DNA of 64,000 bases from Robbsia sp. KACC 23696 (GCF_039852015.1 NZ_CP156626.1:3072249-3136248), one strand, 5' to 3'. Positions 35,060 through 44,869 are shown, counted from the stretch's first letter. Numbers and translations are program-made. The notes: generated by a model from the sequence alone, not told the origin.

Positions 35060-35674
35060 ATGTCGCACGCACCTCTTTCCCGTCTCGCCTCTCAAAGCGT
35101 CGCGCCCGCCCCGTCATTCGAGGCGGTGGCGCAGCAAGCCGCACAGCTGGGACAGCGCCTGATCGCGCGCGGCTGGATGGTCAGCACCGTCGAATCCTGC
35201 ACTGGTGGATTGATCGCCGCGGCGCTGACCGAAGTGGCCGGCAGCAGCGCGTGGTTCGAGCGGGGTTTCGTCACCTATTCGAACGAAGCGAAGACCGAAG
35301 CGGTCGGCGTTCCCAGCGATTTGATCGTCGCGCACGGTGCCGTCAGCGAAGCGGTGGCGGCCGCGATGGCGCGCGGCGCATTGCTTGCGAGCCGCGCGCG
35401 GATCGCGGCATCGGTGACCGGCGTTGCGGGGCCCGGCGGTGGCAGCGTGGAAAAGCCGGTGGGTACCGTGTGTTTCGGCTGGGCCTATTGGCCGGATGGC
35501 GCACTTCGCCAGGAACAAGCGAGGGAGGGGAATACGTTGGTGCTGCGTGGGGAGCCGCTGGTCCACACGGTGACCTGTCATTTCGACGGGGATCGGCGCG
35601 ACGTCCGGCTTCGCAGTGTGCGGCACGCATTGCAGGGACTGGATGCCCTGCTGCCCGCCGCAGACATCCGGTAA
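35060..35674 (+). CDS. pncC: Nicotinamide-nucleotide amidohydrolase (CinA C-terminal domain)
   Basis: Hydrolyses nicotinamide mononucleotide to nicotinic acid mononucleotide in pyridine nucleotide salvage. The 204-residue product is a stand-alone CinA C-terminal domain with VSTVESCTGGLIAAALTEVAGSSAWFERGFVTYSNEAK and SVTGVAGPGGGSVEKPVGTV, both diagnostic. The first 35 residues are extra. The start at 35060 follows a GGAG-like site. It lies 58 bp after pgpA and is probably part of the thiL-pgpA unit; it converges with pyrF. Confidence 0.93.
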   Translation: MSHAPLSRLASQSVAPAPSFEAVAQQAAQLGQRLIARGWMVSTVESCTGGLIAAALTEVAGSSAWFERGFVTYSNEAKTEAVGVPSDLIVAHGAVSEAVAAAMARGALLASRARIAASVTGVAGPGGGSVEKPVGTVCFGWAYWPDGALRQEQAREGNTLVLRGEPLVHTVTCHFDGDRRDVRLRSVRHALQGLDALLPAADIR

Positions 35675-35691
35675 ATTACGCAACCGTCCGA

Positions 35692-36591
35692 TCAGGCCGC
35701 CAGCGCGGCATTGATCGCATCGCGCGTCTCGCGCGCCGCATCGGCCGCACGCGCGGCGAAATCCGGGCCCTTCCCCGCGTAGAGGATCGCGCGCGACGAG
35801 TTGATCATCATCCCGGTGTTGTCACCGGTCTTGCCGGCGGCCACCGTCGCCTGCACATCGCCGCCCTGCGCGCCGATGCCCGGAATCAGCAAGGGCATAT
35901 CGCCGACGATTTCGCGCACGCGGGCGATTTCCGCCGGGAAGGTTGCGCCCACCACCAGCGACAGTTCACCGCTGGCATTCCATTCGCGTGCCGCCTTTTC
36001 CGCGACGACCTGATACAGCGGACGCGCCGCCGTGCCGGCAGCGGACGTTACGTCGAGAAACTGCAGATCCGATCCACCTGGATTCGAGGTCCGGCACAAG
36101 ACGATGACGCCCTTGCCCGGATAGGCGAGATAGGGCTCGATCGTATCGAAACCCATATACGGATTCACCGTCACCGCATCGGCCTGATAGCGTTCGAATG
36201 CTTCCCGCGCGTACTGCTGTGCGGTGGAGCCGATATCGCCGCGTTTGGCGTCGAGGATCACCGGCAGTCCCGGATGCCGTGCGTGGATATGCGCGATCAA
36301 TCGCTCGAGCTGGACTTCGGCGCGGTACGCCGAAAAGTAGGCGATCTGCGGCTTGAAAGCACTCGCATAAGGCGCCGTCGCGTCGGCGATATCGCGGCAG
36401 AACGTGAAGATATGCTCGGGATCGATCGCCCCCTGGCCGGCGTCCGCGCCGACCAGCGACAGCGGCAACCGGCTGGGTTCCGGGTCCAGCCCGACGCACA
36501 GCAGGGAACCGGTGCGTTGCCACGCGGCACGCAGCATGCCGTTGAACGACGGCGTTGCAGAAGAGGAGGACACAGACGGATGAACTGACAT
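35692..36591 (-). CDS. pyrF: Orotidine 5'-phosphate decarboxylase, type 2
   Basis: Final step of UMP synthesis. The 299-residue chain is the longer type-2 OMP decarboxylase, with [13 protein letters not shown] (31-43), AFKPQIAYF, and the catalytic [15 protein letters not shown] with Asp114, Lys116 and Asp119. The phosphate-binding [12 protein letters not shown] follows. Length fits the family of actinobacterial and betaproteobacterial enzymes. It begins 75 bp after the mtgA stop in the same direction. Confidence 0.95.
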   Translation of the reverse strand: MSVHPSVSSSSATPSFNGMLRAAWQRTGSLLCVGLDPEPSRLPLSLVGADAGQGAIDPEHIFTFCRDIADATAPYASAFKPQIAYFSAYRAEVQLERLIAHIHARHPGLPVILDAKRGDIGSTAQQYAREAFERYQADAVTVNPYMGFDTIEPYLAYPGKGVIVLCRTSNPGGSDLQFLDVTSAAGTAARPLYQVVAEKAAREWNASGELSLVVGATFPAEIARVREIVGDMPLLIPGIGAQGGDVQATVAAGKTGDNTGMMINSSRAILYAGKGPDFAARAADAARETRDAINAALAA

Positions 36592-36666
36592 GGAATGACC
36601 GGAACGCGAGACGGACCGCCAGACAGGGTGCTGGCGAGCGCCGTGGGAAATAAGCGCGATTCTACC

Positions 36667-37386
36667 TTACCGGGGCACTGTCACCGCGTTCATCCGCGCC
36701 TGAATGACACCGGTGCGTTGCCGAAGATACGGTGAGCCCGGATGCGCGTCAAAATAGCGCGGATCCGGCAACATCACCGCGAGCCGGGCAGCCTGCGCCG
36801 AAGAAAGGCGCGATGCCGGCACATGAAAATAGTGCTGCGCGGCCGCTTCCGCGCCATAGATCCCATCGCCCCACTCCACGGAGTTCAGATAGATTTCCAG
36901 GATGCGGCGCTTGTCGAGCAGCGTGTCGAGCATCGCGGTGATGATCAGTTCCTGCGCCTTGCGGATGTAGTTTTTCTCCGACGACAGGAAAAGATTGCGC
37001 GCCAATTGCTGCGTGATCGTCGAGCCGCCGCGGGCCATGCGCCCGGCGCGTTGATTACGATCCCAGGCCTGCATCATGGCCTCGGTATCGAAGCCCGGAT
37101 TTTCAACGAAGGTGGCATCTTCGGATGCCACCACCGCGCGCTTCAGCGTCAGCGAGATCGCCTCGTAGGGCACCCAGATGTGCTGCAAAGGACGCTTATC
37201 GCCGTCATGCGCCATGCGCCAGCTGCCTGCGCGCATATAGGCCGTCGAACCGGGATCGACAAAGCGCCACCAGACGATATTGCCGATATAGAACACCTGC
37301 GTCGCACACCAGGCGATCAGAAACAGCAACACGACCCGCATGAAGCGGGAGCGGAGCCATCGCCGAGGCGGGGAGCGGGTGGCCAC
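36667..37386 (-). CDS. mtgA: Monofunctional biosynthetic peptidoglycan transglycosylase
   Basis: Polymerises lipid II into glycan strands at the inner membrane. The 239-residue product has one N-terminal membrane helix (about 17-38) and a GT51 domain with catalytic Glu89 in [28 protein letters not shown] (120-134), and [23 protein letters not shown]. The GTG at 37386 is 4 bp past the aroE stop and gives a family-length protein; ATG 37341 (MRVVLLFL) is the alternative. The order aroE-mtgA is common in betaproteobacteria. Confidence 0.93.
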   Translation of the reverse strand: MATRSPPRRWLRSRFMRVVLLFLIAWCATQVFYIGNIVWWRFVDPGSTAYMRAGSWRMAHDGDKRPLQHIWVPYEAISLTLKRAVVASEDATFVENPGFDTEAMMQAWDRNQRAGRMARGGSTITQQLARNLFLSSEKNYIRKAQELIITAMLDTLLDKRRILEIYLNSVEWGDGIYGAEAAAQHYFHVPASRLSSAQAARLAVMLPDPRYFDAHPGSPYLRQRTGVIQARMNAVTVPR

Positions 37387-37390
37387 GTTC

Positions 37391-38359
37391 TCACTGCCCG
37401 CGGGTGGCGGCACGCAGCGTCGCCAGCACGGGCCGGCCGTCCGGACGAATGCCCCGCCAAAGCAGGAACGACTCGGCCGCCTGCTCGACCAGCATGCCGA
37501 GGCCATCCGCGACGTCGGCACCCGCGGCCTGCGCCGCCACCAGGAACGGGGTCAGCGCGGCACCGTACATCATGTCGTAGACCAGCGTGCCGGCACCGAT
37601 CGCGCCCTCCGGCACATCCGGCAAGTCGCCGCCGATACTGCTCGACGTACCATTGATGACGATGTCGTAGCGTTGCGCGGCGGCATCGGCACCCTCGGCT
37701 GCAGCGCCCGGGACCGCACGCGAAAACGGCATCAGTCGCGAGGCATCCACGGCCGCCAATTCGACACCGAGCCGGGCCGCATCGGCGGCAAACCGATCCT
37801 GCAATTCCACCGCACGGGCCGCGGTGCGATTGGCGATATGCAATTGCGACGGGCGACCGTCCAGCATCGGCAGTATCACGCCGCGTGCCGCGCCGCCGGC
37901 ACCGAGCAGCAAAACCCGCTTGCCCGCGAACGCACGCCCCAGATTGCGCTCGATATCACATACCAGACCGGCGCCGTCGGTGTTGTCGCCTTCGATACGG
38001 ACACGCTCGCCTTCCTGCAAGAACCGCAGCGTATTAACCGCGCCCGCTGCCGCCGCGCGCGGCGTCAACACATCGGACAAGGCATACGCTTCCAACTTGA
38101 AAGGCACCGTGACATTCATTCCCCGTCCACCGATGGCGGCAAACGCCCGTACCGCGTCGGCGAAACCATCGAGCGGCGCCAGCACGCGGTCATAGTGCAA
38201 GGCCTGACCGGTCGCCTCGGCAAAGGCCGCGTGGATCGCCGGCGACTTGCTATGCGCGATCGGATGGCCGATCACCCGGTAGCGATCGACACCGACCGGC
38301 ACGTGCTGTTCCGCATCGTCGCCGGCAGTCGATTGCGGTGCCTGGCCCGCGGCGCTCAC
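37391..38359 (-). CDS. aroE: Shikimate dehydrogenase
   Basis: NADPH-dependent reduction of 3-dehydroshikimate in aromatic amino acid synthesis. The 322-residue chain has the substrate motif [10 protein letters not shown] (31-40), [11 protein letters not shown] with the catalytic Lys, DNTDGAGL, the nucleotide loop [12 protein letters not shown], and NGTSSSIGG. It has about 25 extra N-terminal residues and a short Ala-rich loop near 235 relative to E. coli. It overlaps the end of the upstream RNB-domain gene by four bases. Confidence 0.95.
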   Translation of the reverse strand: MSAAGQAPQSTAGDDAEQHVPVGVDRYRVIGHPIAHSKSPAIHAAFAEATGQALHYDRVLAPLDGFADAVRAFAAIGGRGMNVTVPFKLEAYALSDVLTPRAAAAGAVNTLRFLQEGERVRIEGDNTDGAGLVCDIERNLGRAFAGKRVLLLGAGGAARGVILPMLDGRPSQLHIANRTAARAVELQDRFAADAARLGVELAAVDASRLMPFSRAVPGAAAEGADAAAQRYDIVINGTSSSIGGDLPDVPEGAIGAGTLVYDMMYGAALTPFLVAAQAAGADVADGLGMLVEQAAESFLLWRGIRPDGRPVLATLRAATRGQ

Positions 38360-40515
38360 AGCGGTTTCTCCGTCGTCGCGCCGGCCTGCAGTGCGGCCTG
38401 ATCGCGGTTTTCCGTCACCGTCGCTTCCTGGTCGAATGCATCGCCGCGATCCGCCGCGTCGTGCACCGGGGCCGATGCAGCGTCGGTGTCGTCGGCCAGC
38501 GCGACCGACGACGATGCGTCGGCGTCGGCGGCAGCGCTGTCCGCCTCGCCTTCCGCTGTCGACGTGCTCTCGTCACCGGCCGCTTCGCTGTCCGCGCTCT
38601 CGCCGGCATTGGCACCGTCGCCCACCGGGCTGTCGAGCACCTGTACCAGGCGGCACGACAGATCGACATTCAGCTCATCCATCTCGACGATGTCCAGCAG
38701 CAAACGCGTACCACGCGCATGCACCCCGATGGCGGGCACGATCATCGTCAGCGGAATTTCCTCGAAGCGCACCAGATCGCCCTTGATTACTTGCGCGACC
38801 ATCTGCTTGCGTGCTTCCTGGCGCAGCCACCGCAGACACCAGAACTTCTCCATCTTGTGCTGATGCTCGGCGTAGGCCGAATAGGTCTCGTCGAAACCTT
38901 GCACGACCGCGTACAGATCCGCGTCCTTCGGCTTGAACGGCGCCACCATTTTTGCCGCCACGCCATTGCGGGTGATGGCCACCAGTTGCCATTGATTCAC
39001 CAGATCGACATAGCGACGCAGCGGCGACGTGCTCCACGCATATTGCGCGACGCCCAGCCCTTCGTGCGGTGCCGCCGACGTCTGCATCCGGGTCCGGTTC
39101 GGTCCGAATGCGCGTTGCGCGCGGTAAATGCCAGGCACGCCGTGCTCCGCGAGAAAGGCACCCCAGTTGCTGTTGGCCGCGATGGCCAATTCGGCAACGA
39201 TCAAATCCAACGGCGCGCCGCGACGCCGCGGCGCGATGGTCACATGCTCGCCGTCGATGTAGAAATTGAAGTCCGCCGAACGCTGCGTTTCACGACGCAG
39301 GCCATTCGCGATCCGCGTCTGTTGGCGTTTCTCGTGCAAGGCCTGCGCGACCGGCCACAAGGCGACGATATCGTCACGGTGCGGATAGTCGCCCTCATTG
39401 GCCGCCAACGATTCCTCGGTCACGATCGGATCGAGTTCGTTGGTGCGCAGATTGTGCGAGATAAAGACTTTTTCGACGCGCGTCTCGGTGGCCAGCACCT
39501 CGTAGTTCTGCTTGTCGAAAATCAGGTACAAGGACACGGCCGGACGGAAATCGCCCTCGTTCAACGTAAAGGCATCGACCACTTCCGGCGGCAACATCGT
39601 GATCTTGTCGCCCGGCATATAAACCGTCGACAGGCGCGCACGGGCGATCGCATCGATCGCATCGTCCTTCGCGATGCCCAGCGACGGCGCCGCGATGTGG
39701 ACGCCGACGCGCAAACGCTCATCCGGCAGATGCGTCACCGAGATCGCATCGTCGATTTCGGTCGTCGTAATGTCGTCGATCGAGAAAGCGCGCACGCCCG
39801 CATCGGGCAGTTCGTCGAGCGGTGTCGAGACCTCGACCGGCGGGAAACCGGTGCCGCCCGGGAAATACTCGGCGGTAAATTTCGTTTCATGCCAGACACG
39901 CGGCGACTCGATGCCGCCGCAGGCGATCATCAGCTGCGCCGCGGTCATGCCGCGCGCGGCGGCGGCGGCTTCCATCGCCTTGTATTCGATCGTATTCTTG
40001 TCCGGCCGCACCAGCAGTGCAACGACCTTGCCCTTGAAGACGTCCGGCAAGCGCCCGGCGATCAATTCCTGCGTGTAGCCGTCCTGGACCAGCGCCTGCT
40101 CCGCCTTGCGCGCCAGCGCGGCCAATGCCGCCTTCAATTGCTCTTCCGGCGCCCGCTGATAATTGCCGCGACCCTTGCGACGGAAATACACCGGCGACGC
40201 ATGAATGCGCAGCGCCAGCGCGGCGCGCTGCACCGCCGTCGGCTTTTCGCCGTAGTACTCGGCGGCAAGCGCGGCGAAGTTGAATTCGTCGGCGCCGGCC
40301 ACTTCCCAAAGAAAATCCAGATCGATATCGGCCGCGTCGGCCTCGGCCTGCTTGACGAGCTCTGCCGGTGTCGGGGTGGCGAACTCCACCATCACGTCGC
40401 GGCCCTTGACCTTGGCACGTCGACCGCCCGGCAACTCCACCTGCAGCGCGTCACCGTTCTGCGAGAGCACGGTGCCCGCCTTGAAACTGCCGGATTCTTC
40501 AAAAAAAACGTTCAC
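38356..40515 (-). CDS. RNase II family 3'-5' exoribonuclease (RNB domain)
   Basis: A 719-residue RNA exonuclease. The N-terminal 200 residues carry an unusual leading beta domain (MNVFFEESGSFKAGTVLSQNG) found in the betaproteobacterial branch. The RNB catalytic domain follows from about 255, with FSIDDITTTEIDDAISV providing the acidic metal ligands and VHIAAPSLGIAKDD and STVYMPGDKITMLPPEV as further family blocks. The RRYVDLVNQWQL block lies toward the end, followed by a short S1-like stretch. The last 90 residues are Asp/Glu/Ala/Ser-rich and probably disordered. I cannot decide between RNase II and RNase R roles. Overlaps aroE by four bases. Confidence 0.9.
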   Translation of the reverse strand: MNVFFEESGSFKAGTVLSQNGDALQVELPGGRRAKVKGRDVMVEFATPTPAELVKQAEADAADIDLDFLWEVAGADEFNFAALAAEYYGEKPTAVQRAALALRIHASPVYFRRKGRGNYQRAPEEQLKAALAALARKAEQALVQDGYTQELIAGRLPDVFKGKVVALLVRPDKNTIEYKAMEAAAAARGMTAAQLMIACGGIESPRVWHETKFTAEYFPGGTGFPPVEVSTPLDELPDAGVRAFSIDDITTTEIDDAISVTHLPDERLRVGVHIAAPSLGIAKDDAIDAIARARLSTVYMPGDKITMLPPEVVDAFTLNEGDFRPAVSLYLIFDKQNYEVLATETRVEKVFISHNLRTNELDPIVTEESLAANEGDYPHRDDIVALWPVAQALHEKRQQTRIANGLRRETQRSADFNFYIDGEHVTIAPRRRGAPLDLIVAELAIAANSNWGAFLAEHGVPGIYRAQRAFGPNRTRMQTSAAPHEGLGVAQYAWSTSPLRRYVDLVNQWQLVAITRNGVAAKMVAPFKPKDADLYAVVQGFDETYSAYAEHQHKMEKFWCLRWLRQEARKQMVAQVIKGDLVRFEEIPLTMIVPAIGVHARGTRLLLDIVEMDELNVDLSCRLVQVLDSPVGDGANAGESADSEAAGDESTSTAEGEADSAAADADASSSVALADDTDAASAPVHDAADRGDAFDQEATVTENRDQAALQAGATTEKPL

Positions 40516-40615
40516 GCTCTACCCTTTCTCCGCATGCGACTGCGGTCGTTCCAACCGTGTGCGCAGTGACACGGCGGTGGCGACGGCCGCCGGTCGGCGA
40601 CCCTCGTCGATTGAT

Positions 40616-41326
40616 TCAATTGGCCAGACGGCCGGATCCTGTAACGACGGCGGCGATCCCACCCGAGGCGGCCCCGATCGACAGCGCCGAGCGCCCGACG
40701 TCGTTGACGTCGATGTCCGCATCCGCACAGGACGCGACTGCGCCGGGCAACGGCGCGACATCGATGCCGCAGAATGCCAGCACCGCATCCAGATGATCGT
40801 CGAAATCGCTGATGGCGTGGTTGCTGCCCTCGATCAGCGTCGTTTTTGCGCCCGCGTAGTGCGCCAGCATATCGCGGTAGTCCAACACCTCGTCGCCGGT
40901 GGCGGCAAGGAGGAAATACTGCCGCGGATCGCGGATCGTCTCCACCCGCAGCGCGCGCAGTTCGTCGAGATGTCGTGGTTCGACGAGAATCGACCCGCCG
41001 CCATGCCACAGCGGCTGCTCACCCAGAAAACGTTCGAGACTCGCATCCGGCTTGGTCGCCGGATTCATCACCACGGCACGGCAGCCGATCCTTTCCGCCA
41101 GCCAGGTCGCGTAATAACCGCCCAAGGAGCTGCCGATCAGGGTCAGATCGTTCGCCGGCGTGTTGCCGATGATCGATTCCGCCAGGCGGATCGCTTCGTA
41201 CGGGCTGACCGGCAACTGCGGGCAGCGCCAGGCGTTGATGCGCCCGAGCACGGCCAAACGTCCGGCAAGCCGACGCGCCTTGAAGGAACGAGGAGAAGAA
41301 CGGAATCCGTGCAAGTAGAGGATCAA
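40616..41326 (-). CDS. YqiA-like alpha/beta-hydrolase (esterase)
   Basis: A 236-residue serine hydrolase of the YqiA/UPF0227 family, with LYLHGFRSSPRS at the start, nucleophile Ser67 in LIGSSLGGYYATWLAE, and the final catalytic His in EGSNHAISDF. YqiA has esterase activity; the natural substrate is unknown. I place the start at a TTG that overlaps the mpl stop (TTGA), because homologues begin at this LYLHGF segment and no ATG lies near; GGAAAG precedes it. A tail of about 40 residues after the core (DVAPLPGAVAS onward) is extra. Confidence 0.82.
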   Translation of the reverse strand: MILYLHGFRSSPRSFKARRLAGRLAVLGRINAWRCPQLPVSPYEAIRLAESIIGNTPANDLTLIGSSLGGYYATWLAERIGCRAVVMNPATKPDASLERFLGEQPLWHGGGSILVEPRHLDELRALRVETIRDPRQYFLLAATGDEVLDYRDMLAHYAGAKTTLIEGSNHAISDFDDHLDAVLAFCGIDVAPLPGAVASCADADIDVNDVGRSALSIGAASGGIAAVVTGSGRLAN

Positions 41327-42807
41327 TGGGCTTTCCGGTTCGCGGCGCGCTGCAGCAGCGCATCGAGCAACTTCTGATGCACGCCGCCGAACCCGCCATT
41401 GCTCATGACCAGCACCTGATCGCCGGCACGGGCTTCGTGCACGACCGCAGCGACCAGTCGATGCAAATCGTCGAAGGCCTGCGCCCGGTCGCCCAGCGGC
41501 GCCAACGCGTCGGCCAGATTCCAATCCAATGCCGTCTTGCCGCTGGGTGCGTGATAGGCGAACGTCACATCGGCGCCCTTCAGGCTGGCCGGCAAAGCGG
41601 CCTTCATCACGCCCAGTTTCATCGTGTTCGAGCGCGGCTCGAGAACCGCGAGGATACGCCCGGGCGTGGCGTTCGCCGCCCCCGCCTCGGTGGACGGCCT
41701 GGCCGCGCGCGCCATCGCGGCGCGCAGGCCGGCAATCGTCGTCTCGATGGCCGTCGGGTGATGCGCGAAATCGTCGTACACCGTGACGCCATCGACCTCG
41801 CCGCGCTTTTCCATGCGACGCCGAATGCCGCGAAACGTGCCGAGCGCCTGCGCAGCGACGTCCGGCAGCACGCCGACATGGTGCGCCGCCGCGATGGCAG
41901 CTAGCGCATTCATGACATTATGCCTGCCCTGCAGATCCCACTTGACCTCGGCCAGCATCCGCCCCTGCCACGCCACGCCAAAATGCGCGTCGTCCAAGGC
42001 CGGCGCCGGCGCGCCGGCGACTGGCTCGGCGTTCACCGACGCCACGGCCGGCAGCACCCGCGCCTCCCAGCCGTTCTCCACGCCGAAGCGTTCGACCTCG
42101 CTCCAGCAACCGCGTTGCAAAACCCGGTCCAGCGCGGGCGCGGTGCCATTCGATACGATCCGGCCCAGTCCCGGGACGGTGCGGATCAAGTGGTGGACCT
42201 GGGTCTCGATCGCGGCCAGATCGGCAAAGATATCGGCGTGATCGTATTCGAGATTGTTCAGAATCAGCGTACGGGGCCGGTAGTGAACGAATTTGGAGCG
42301 CTTATCAAAGAAAGCGGTGTCATATTCGTCCGCCTCGATGACGAAGAACGACGAATCGGTCAGTCGCGCGGAAATCCCAAAATCCTGCGGCACCCCGCCG
42401 ATCAGGAAACCCGGCGCGAAGCCGGCCTGATCCAGGATATGCGCGAGCATCGAGGTCGTGGTCGTCTTCCCGTGCGTTCCCGCGACGGCAAGCACCCATT
42501 TATCGGCCAGCACGTGCTCGGACAGCCACTGAGGCCCCGAGGTATAGGGCAGTCCGCGATCGAGAATGCGCTCCATCAGCGGGTTGCCGCGAGAGATCAC
42601 GTTGCCGATCACATACAGGTCGGCGCCAATTGCCGCCGGATCCGCATCATAGCCATCGGTGAGGTCGATTCCCTGGCTGGCCAATTGCGTGCTCATCGGC
42701 GGATAGACCGCCGCGTCGCAACCGGTGACCCGGTGCCCGGCTTCGCGCGCCAGCACCGCCAGACCTCCCATGAACGTACCGCAGATGCCGAGAATATGAA
42801 TATGCAT
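41323..42807 (-). CDS. mpl: UDP-N-acetylmuramate:L-alanyl-gamma-D-glutamyl-meso-diaminopimelate ligase
   Basis: Murein tripeptide ligase that reattaches recycled L-Ala-D-Glu-mesoDap to UDP-MurNAc. The 494-residue Mur ligase begins MHIHILGICGTFMGGLA, the Mpl-specific variant of the N-terminal loop. It has the ATP-binding GTHGKTTTTSML (110-121), EADEYDTAFFDKRSKFVHY, NNLEYDHADIF, and YDDFAHHPTAI. Length is normal. It works with AmpD, also in this window, in cell-wall recycling. Divergent from the hypothetical gene at 42896. Confidence 0.96.
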   Translation of the reverse strand: MHIHILGICGTFMGGLAVLAREAGHRVTGCDAAVYPPMSTQLASQGIDLTDGYDADPAAIGADLYVIGNVISRGNPLMERILDRGLPYTSGPQWLSEHVLADKWVLAVAGTHGKTTTTSMLAHILDQAGFAPGFLIGGVPQDFGISARLTDSSFFVIEADEYDTAFFDKRSKFVHYRPRTLILNNLEYDHADIFADLAAIETQVHHLIRTVPGLGRIVSNGTAPALDRVLQRGCWSEVERFGVENGWEARVLPAVASVNAEPVAGAPAPALDDAHFGVAWQGRMLAEVKWDLQGRHNVMNALAAIAAAHHVGVLPDVAAQALGTFRGIRRRMEKRGEVDGVTVYDDFAHHPTAIETTIAGLRAAMARAARPSTEAGAANATPGRILAVLEPRSNTMKLGVMKAALPASLKGADVTFAYHAPSGKTALDWNLADALAPLGDRAQAFDDLHRLVAAVVHEARAGDQVLVMSNGGFGGVHQKLLDALLQRAANRKAH

Positions 42808-42895
42808 GGACCACGCCGGACGACGGATATCGAAACCGGTGCATTGTACCCGAGCCCCCGTCTAGGCCCTGCCGAATCTCGGGTATCATGGCCCG

Positions 42896-43591
42896 ATGGC
42901 ACGTAAACCCGCACTTGACCCCAGGCGCGTTCGCGAGGAAATCGCGGCGGTTGCAGCGAAATTGATTGCCGAGGACGGCTTCGACTTTGCCAGCGCCAAA
43001 CGCAAGGCCGCCCGACAACTGCTCGGTGACTCCCGCATTGCCGGCGAATGGTTGCCGGACAACGAGATGCTCGAGGACGAAGTCCGCGAATACCAATCGC
43101 TATTCCAGTCGGACAGCCAGCCGGCGATTCTGTTCGCGATGCGACGCATCGCGCTGCAATGGATGGGCCGCCTCGCCGCCTTCGATCCGTATGTGACCGG
43201 CGCCGTCTGGAACGGTACCGCGGGCGCGCACTCCGACATCCACCTGCAATTGTTCTCCGATGCCAGCAAGGACATCGCCATCTTCCTGCTGAATGCGGGA
43301 GTGGAATACGATGCGGGCGAAAGCCGTCACGCCGGTGGCAAGGGCATGGTCGAAACATTGAGCTTCGTGGTGCGCGACGACGCCTTGCGCGAAGCGCAGG
43401 CGGGCGACACCGACGCCCCGCACGGGCTGGGCGGTGCGCACGCCGGCGCCGATGGCACCGTCGGCATCCACTTGTCGCTCTATCCCGAAAACGACCTGCG
43501 CGGCGCGATGCGCAGCGATCCGCGCGGCCGCCCCGTTCGCGGCACGGCCCGAATGCTGAGCGATATGCTCGAAGCGCAGGAAGACGCCTGA
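42896..43591 (+). CDS. Conserved hypothetical protein beside mpl
   Basis: A 231-residue soluble protein without signal peptide or membrane segment. I do not recognise a characterised domain. Visible features are a basic helical start with ARKPALDPRRVREEIAAVAA, a segment KRKAARQLLG, and AVWNGTAGAHSDIHLQLFSD, which recalls the Gly-Ser/DxD pattern of nucleotidyltransferase folds; this is a weak resemblance only. Similar proteins next to mpl are, to my knowledge, found in Burkholderiaceae. Divergent from mpl across 88 bp, so a shared control region is possible. Codon pattern is that of a real gene. Confidence 0.8.
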   Translation: MARKPALDPRRVREEIAAVAAKLIAEDGFDFASAKRKAARQLLGDSRIAGEWLPDNEMLEDEVREYQSLFQSDSQPAILFAMRRIALQWMGRLAAFDPYVTGAVWNGTAGAHSDIHLQLFSDASKDIAIFLLNAGVEYDAGESRHAGGKGMVETLSFVVRDDALREAQAGDTDAPHGLGGAHAGADGTVGIHLSLYPENDLRGAMRSDPRGRPVRGTARMLSDMLEAQEDA

Positions 43592-44107
43592 GTCACCGCG
43601 AAGGGGGCAAATATTTACAGAACATTACATGTTCCGTGCGCTCGCCCCACCCCTCGCCGTCGCATCTCCGAACGGCACGCCGGCAATTTTTCGCTGGACA
43701 GTTTTTTTCAAATAGCGGTAAAGTCGCGCAACTTCGCGAATTCTGCCGCGAACCCCCAGGTTGTTGCAGCAACACGACATTTTGCACGATGCGGCGCCCG
43801 AACCTTGTCCCTACAAATAGCGGCGCCCTGGGGATCTCCCTAGGATAGCCTGACTTTTTTGCGATAAGCATGCGATTTAGGCGAAGTTAGGGTACGATGG
43901 CGCGATTGAGACTCAGGCGCCCTTGTTTATCGGCGTCGTGCGTCAGCCCCGGGCTCGCGACCTCGACCGACGCGGCAACGTGGACGTCGACCGACTGGAA
44001 ACGGTCGGCCGGCGTCCCGCGCTGACATGTCATGCGCGCCGTCGTGCGGTCGGCCGTCGCGGCCCGCGGCCCCCGATTATCTGAAGAAATTCAACGGAGC
44101 TTTTTCG
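43592..44107. other. 516-bp intergenic region upstream of accB
   Basis: No supported gene. It should carry the accB promoter and leader. A perfect 6-3-6 palindrome GAACAT-TAC-ATGTTC lies at 43620-43634, 29 bp after the preceding stop. The middle (43680-43880) is AT-richer than the flanks, with two T-runs, and fits a promoter zone, for example TAGGGTACGAT near 43900, but hexamers are not decisive. In many relatives an aroQ gene sits directly before accB; none is here. Confidence 0.5.
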
Positions 44108-44563
44108 ATGGACCTACGTAAACTGAAGACCTTGATCGACCTGGTGGCCGAGTCCAGCATTTCGGAACTCGAGATCACGGAAGGCGAAGGCCGCGTGCGC
44201 ATCGTCAAGAATGCGGCGCCTGTCTACGCGGCGGCAGCGCCAACGGTCCAATATGCGGCGGCACCGGTCGCCGGCGCGCCCGCAGCGGCTGGCGCCCCGA
44301 GCGCCCCGGCCGCTCCGGCTGCACCGCAAGGCCATATCGTGACGTCGCCGATGGTCGGCACCTTCTACCGCGCACCGTCGCCGGGCGCCGATGCCTTCGT
44401 CCAAGTGGGCGACACGGTCAAGGAAGGCCAGACGATCTGCATCATCGAAGCGATGAAGCTGTTGAACGAAATCGAAGCCGACAAGAGCGGCGTGATCAAG
44501 GAAGTGCTGGTCGAAAACGGCCAAGCCGTCGAATACGGTCAGCCGTTGTTTGTCATCGGCTGA
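44108..44563 (+). CDS. accB: Biotin carboxyl carrier protein of acetyl-CoA carboxylase
   Basis: Carries biotin between the carboxylase and transferase halves of acetyl-CoA carboxylase. The 151-residue protein has the N-terminal [23 protein letters not shown], an Ala/Pro-rich flexible linker at about 37-75, and a biotinyl domain with the biotinylated Lys117 in [13 protein letters not shown]. Length is normal. The ATG at 44108 follows GGAGC at a workable distance. AccC follows after an unusually long 306-bp gap. Confidence 0.97.
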   Translation: MDLRKLKTLIDLVAESSISELEITEGEGRVRIVKNAAPVYAAAAPTVQYAAAPVAGAPAAAGAPSAPAAPAAPQGHIVTSPMVGTFYRAPSPGADAFVQVGDTVKEGQTICIIEAMKLLNEIEADKSGVIKEVLVENGQAVEYGQPLFVIG

Positions 44564-44869
44564 TTGTGCGCGGCCAGGGCGCTGCCGATGGATGGCGCGG
44601 TTCGACCGCGCCTCGTCGGACACCGCCCTCGCCGATGTCGTCTTCGGCATTCGGTCGCCGCCCGCGTCGCGCGTTCCGGCCGAATGCCGGGACGCCGGCG
44701 CCGGATCGGCCGCATACCGCACCCGAGCGCTCAAGGACGCGGGTGCCGAACATTTACCCGGGCGGCGCCTGTACCAGACGTTCCGCCCAGTTCCGACACT
44801 TTTCGTGCCTTTTCGATTGATCCCGGCGACCGGTAACGATCGTCCGACATTCCGCTAGGCCTTTCAGCT
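44564..44869. other. accB-accC spacer with strong hairpin
   Basis: 306 bp with no supported gene. Thirty bases after the accB stop there is a perfect 8-bp stem, GGCGCGGT and ACCGCGCC, around TCG (44594-44612), extendable by flanking CCGA/TCGG pairs. No T-run follows, so it is not a standard terminator. It might stabilise the upstream message or attenuate transcription. Confidence 0.55.

Noticed and set aside
43593-43871. 92-codon minus-strand frame upstream of accB
   Set aside because: No ribosome-binding site and no domain; composition looks random.
44594-44612. GGTTCGA inside the accB-accC hairpin as a tRNA T-arm
   Set aside because: Loop and closing pair do not fit a T-arm and no other tRNA arms are nearby.
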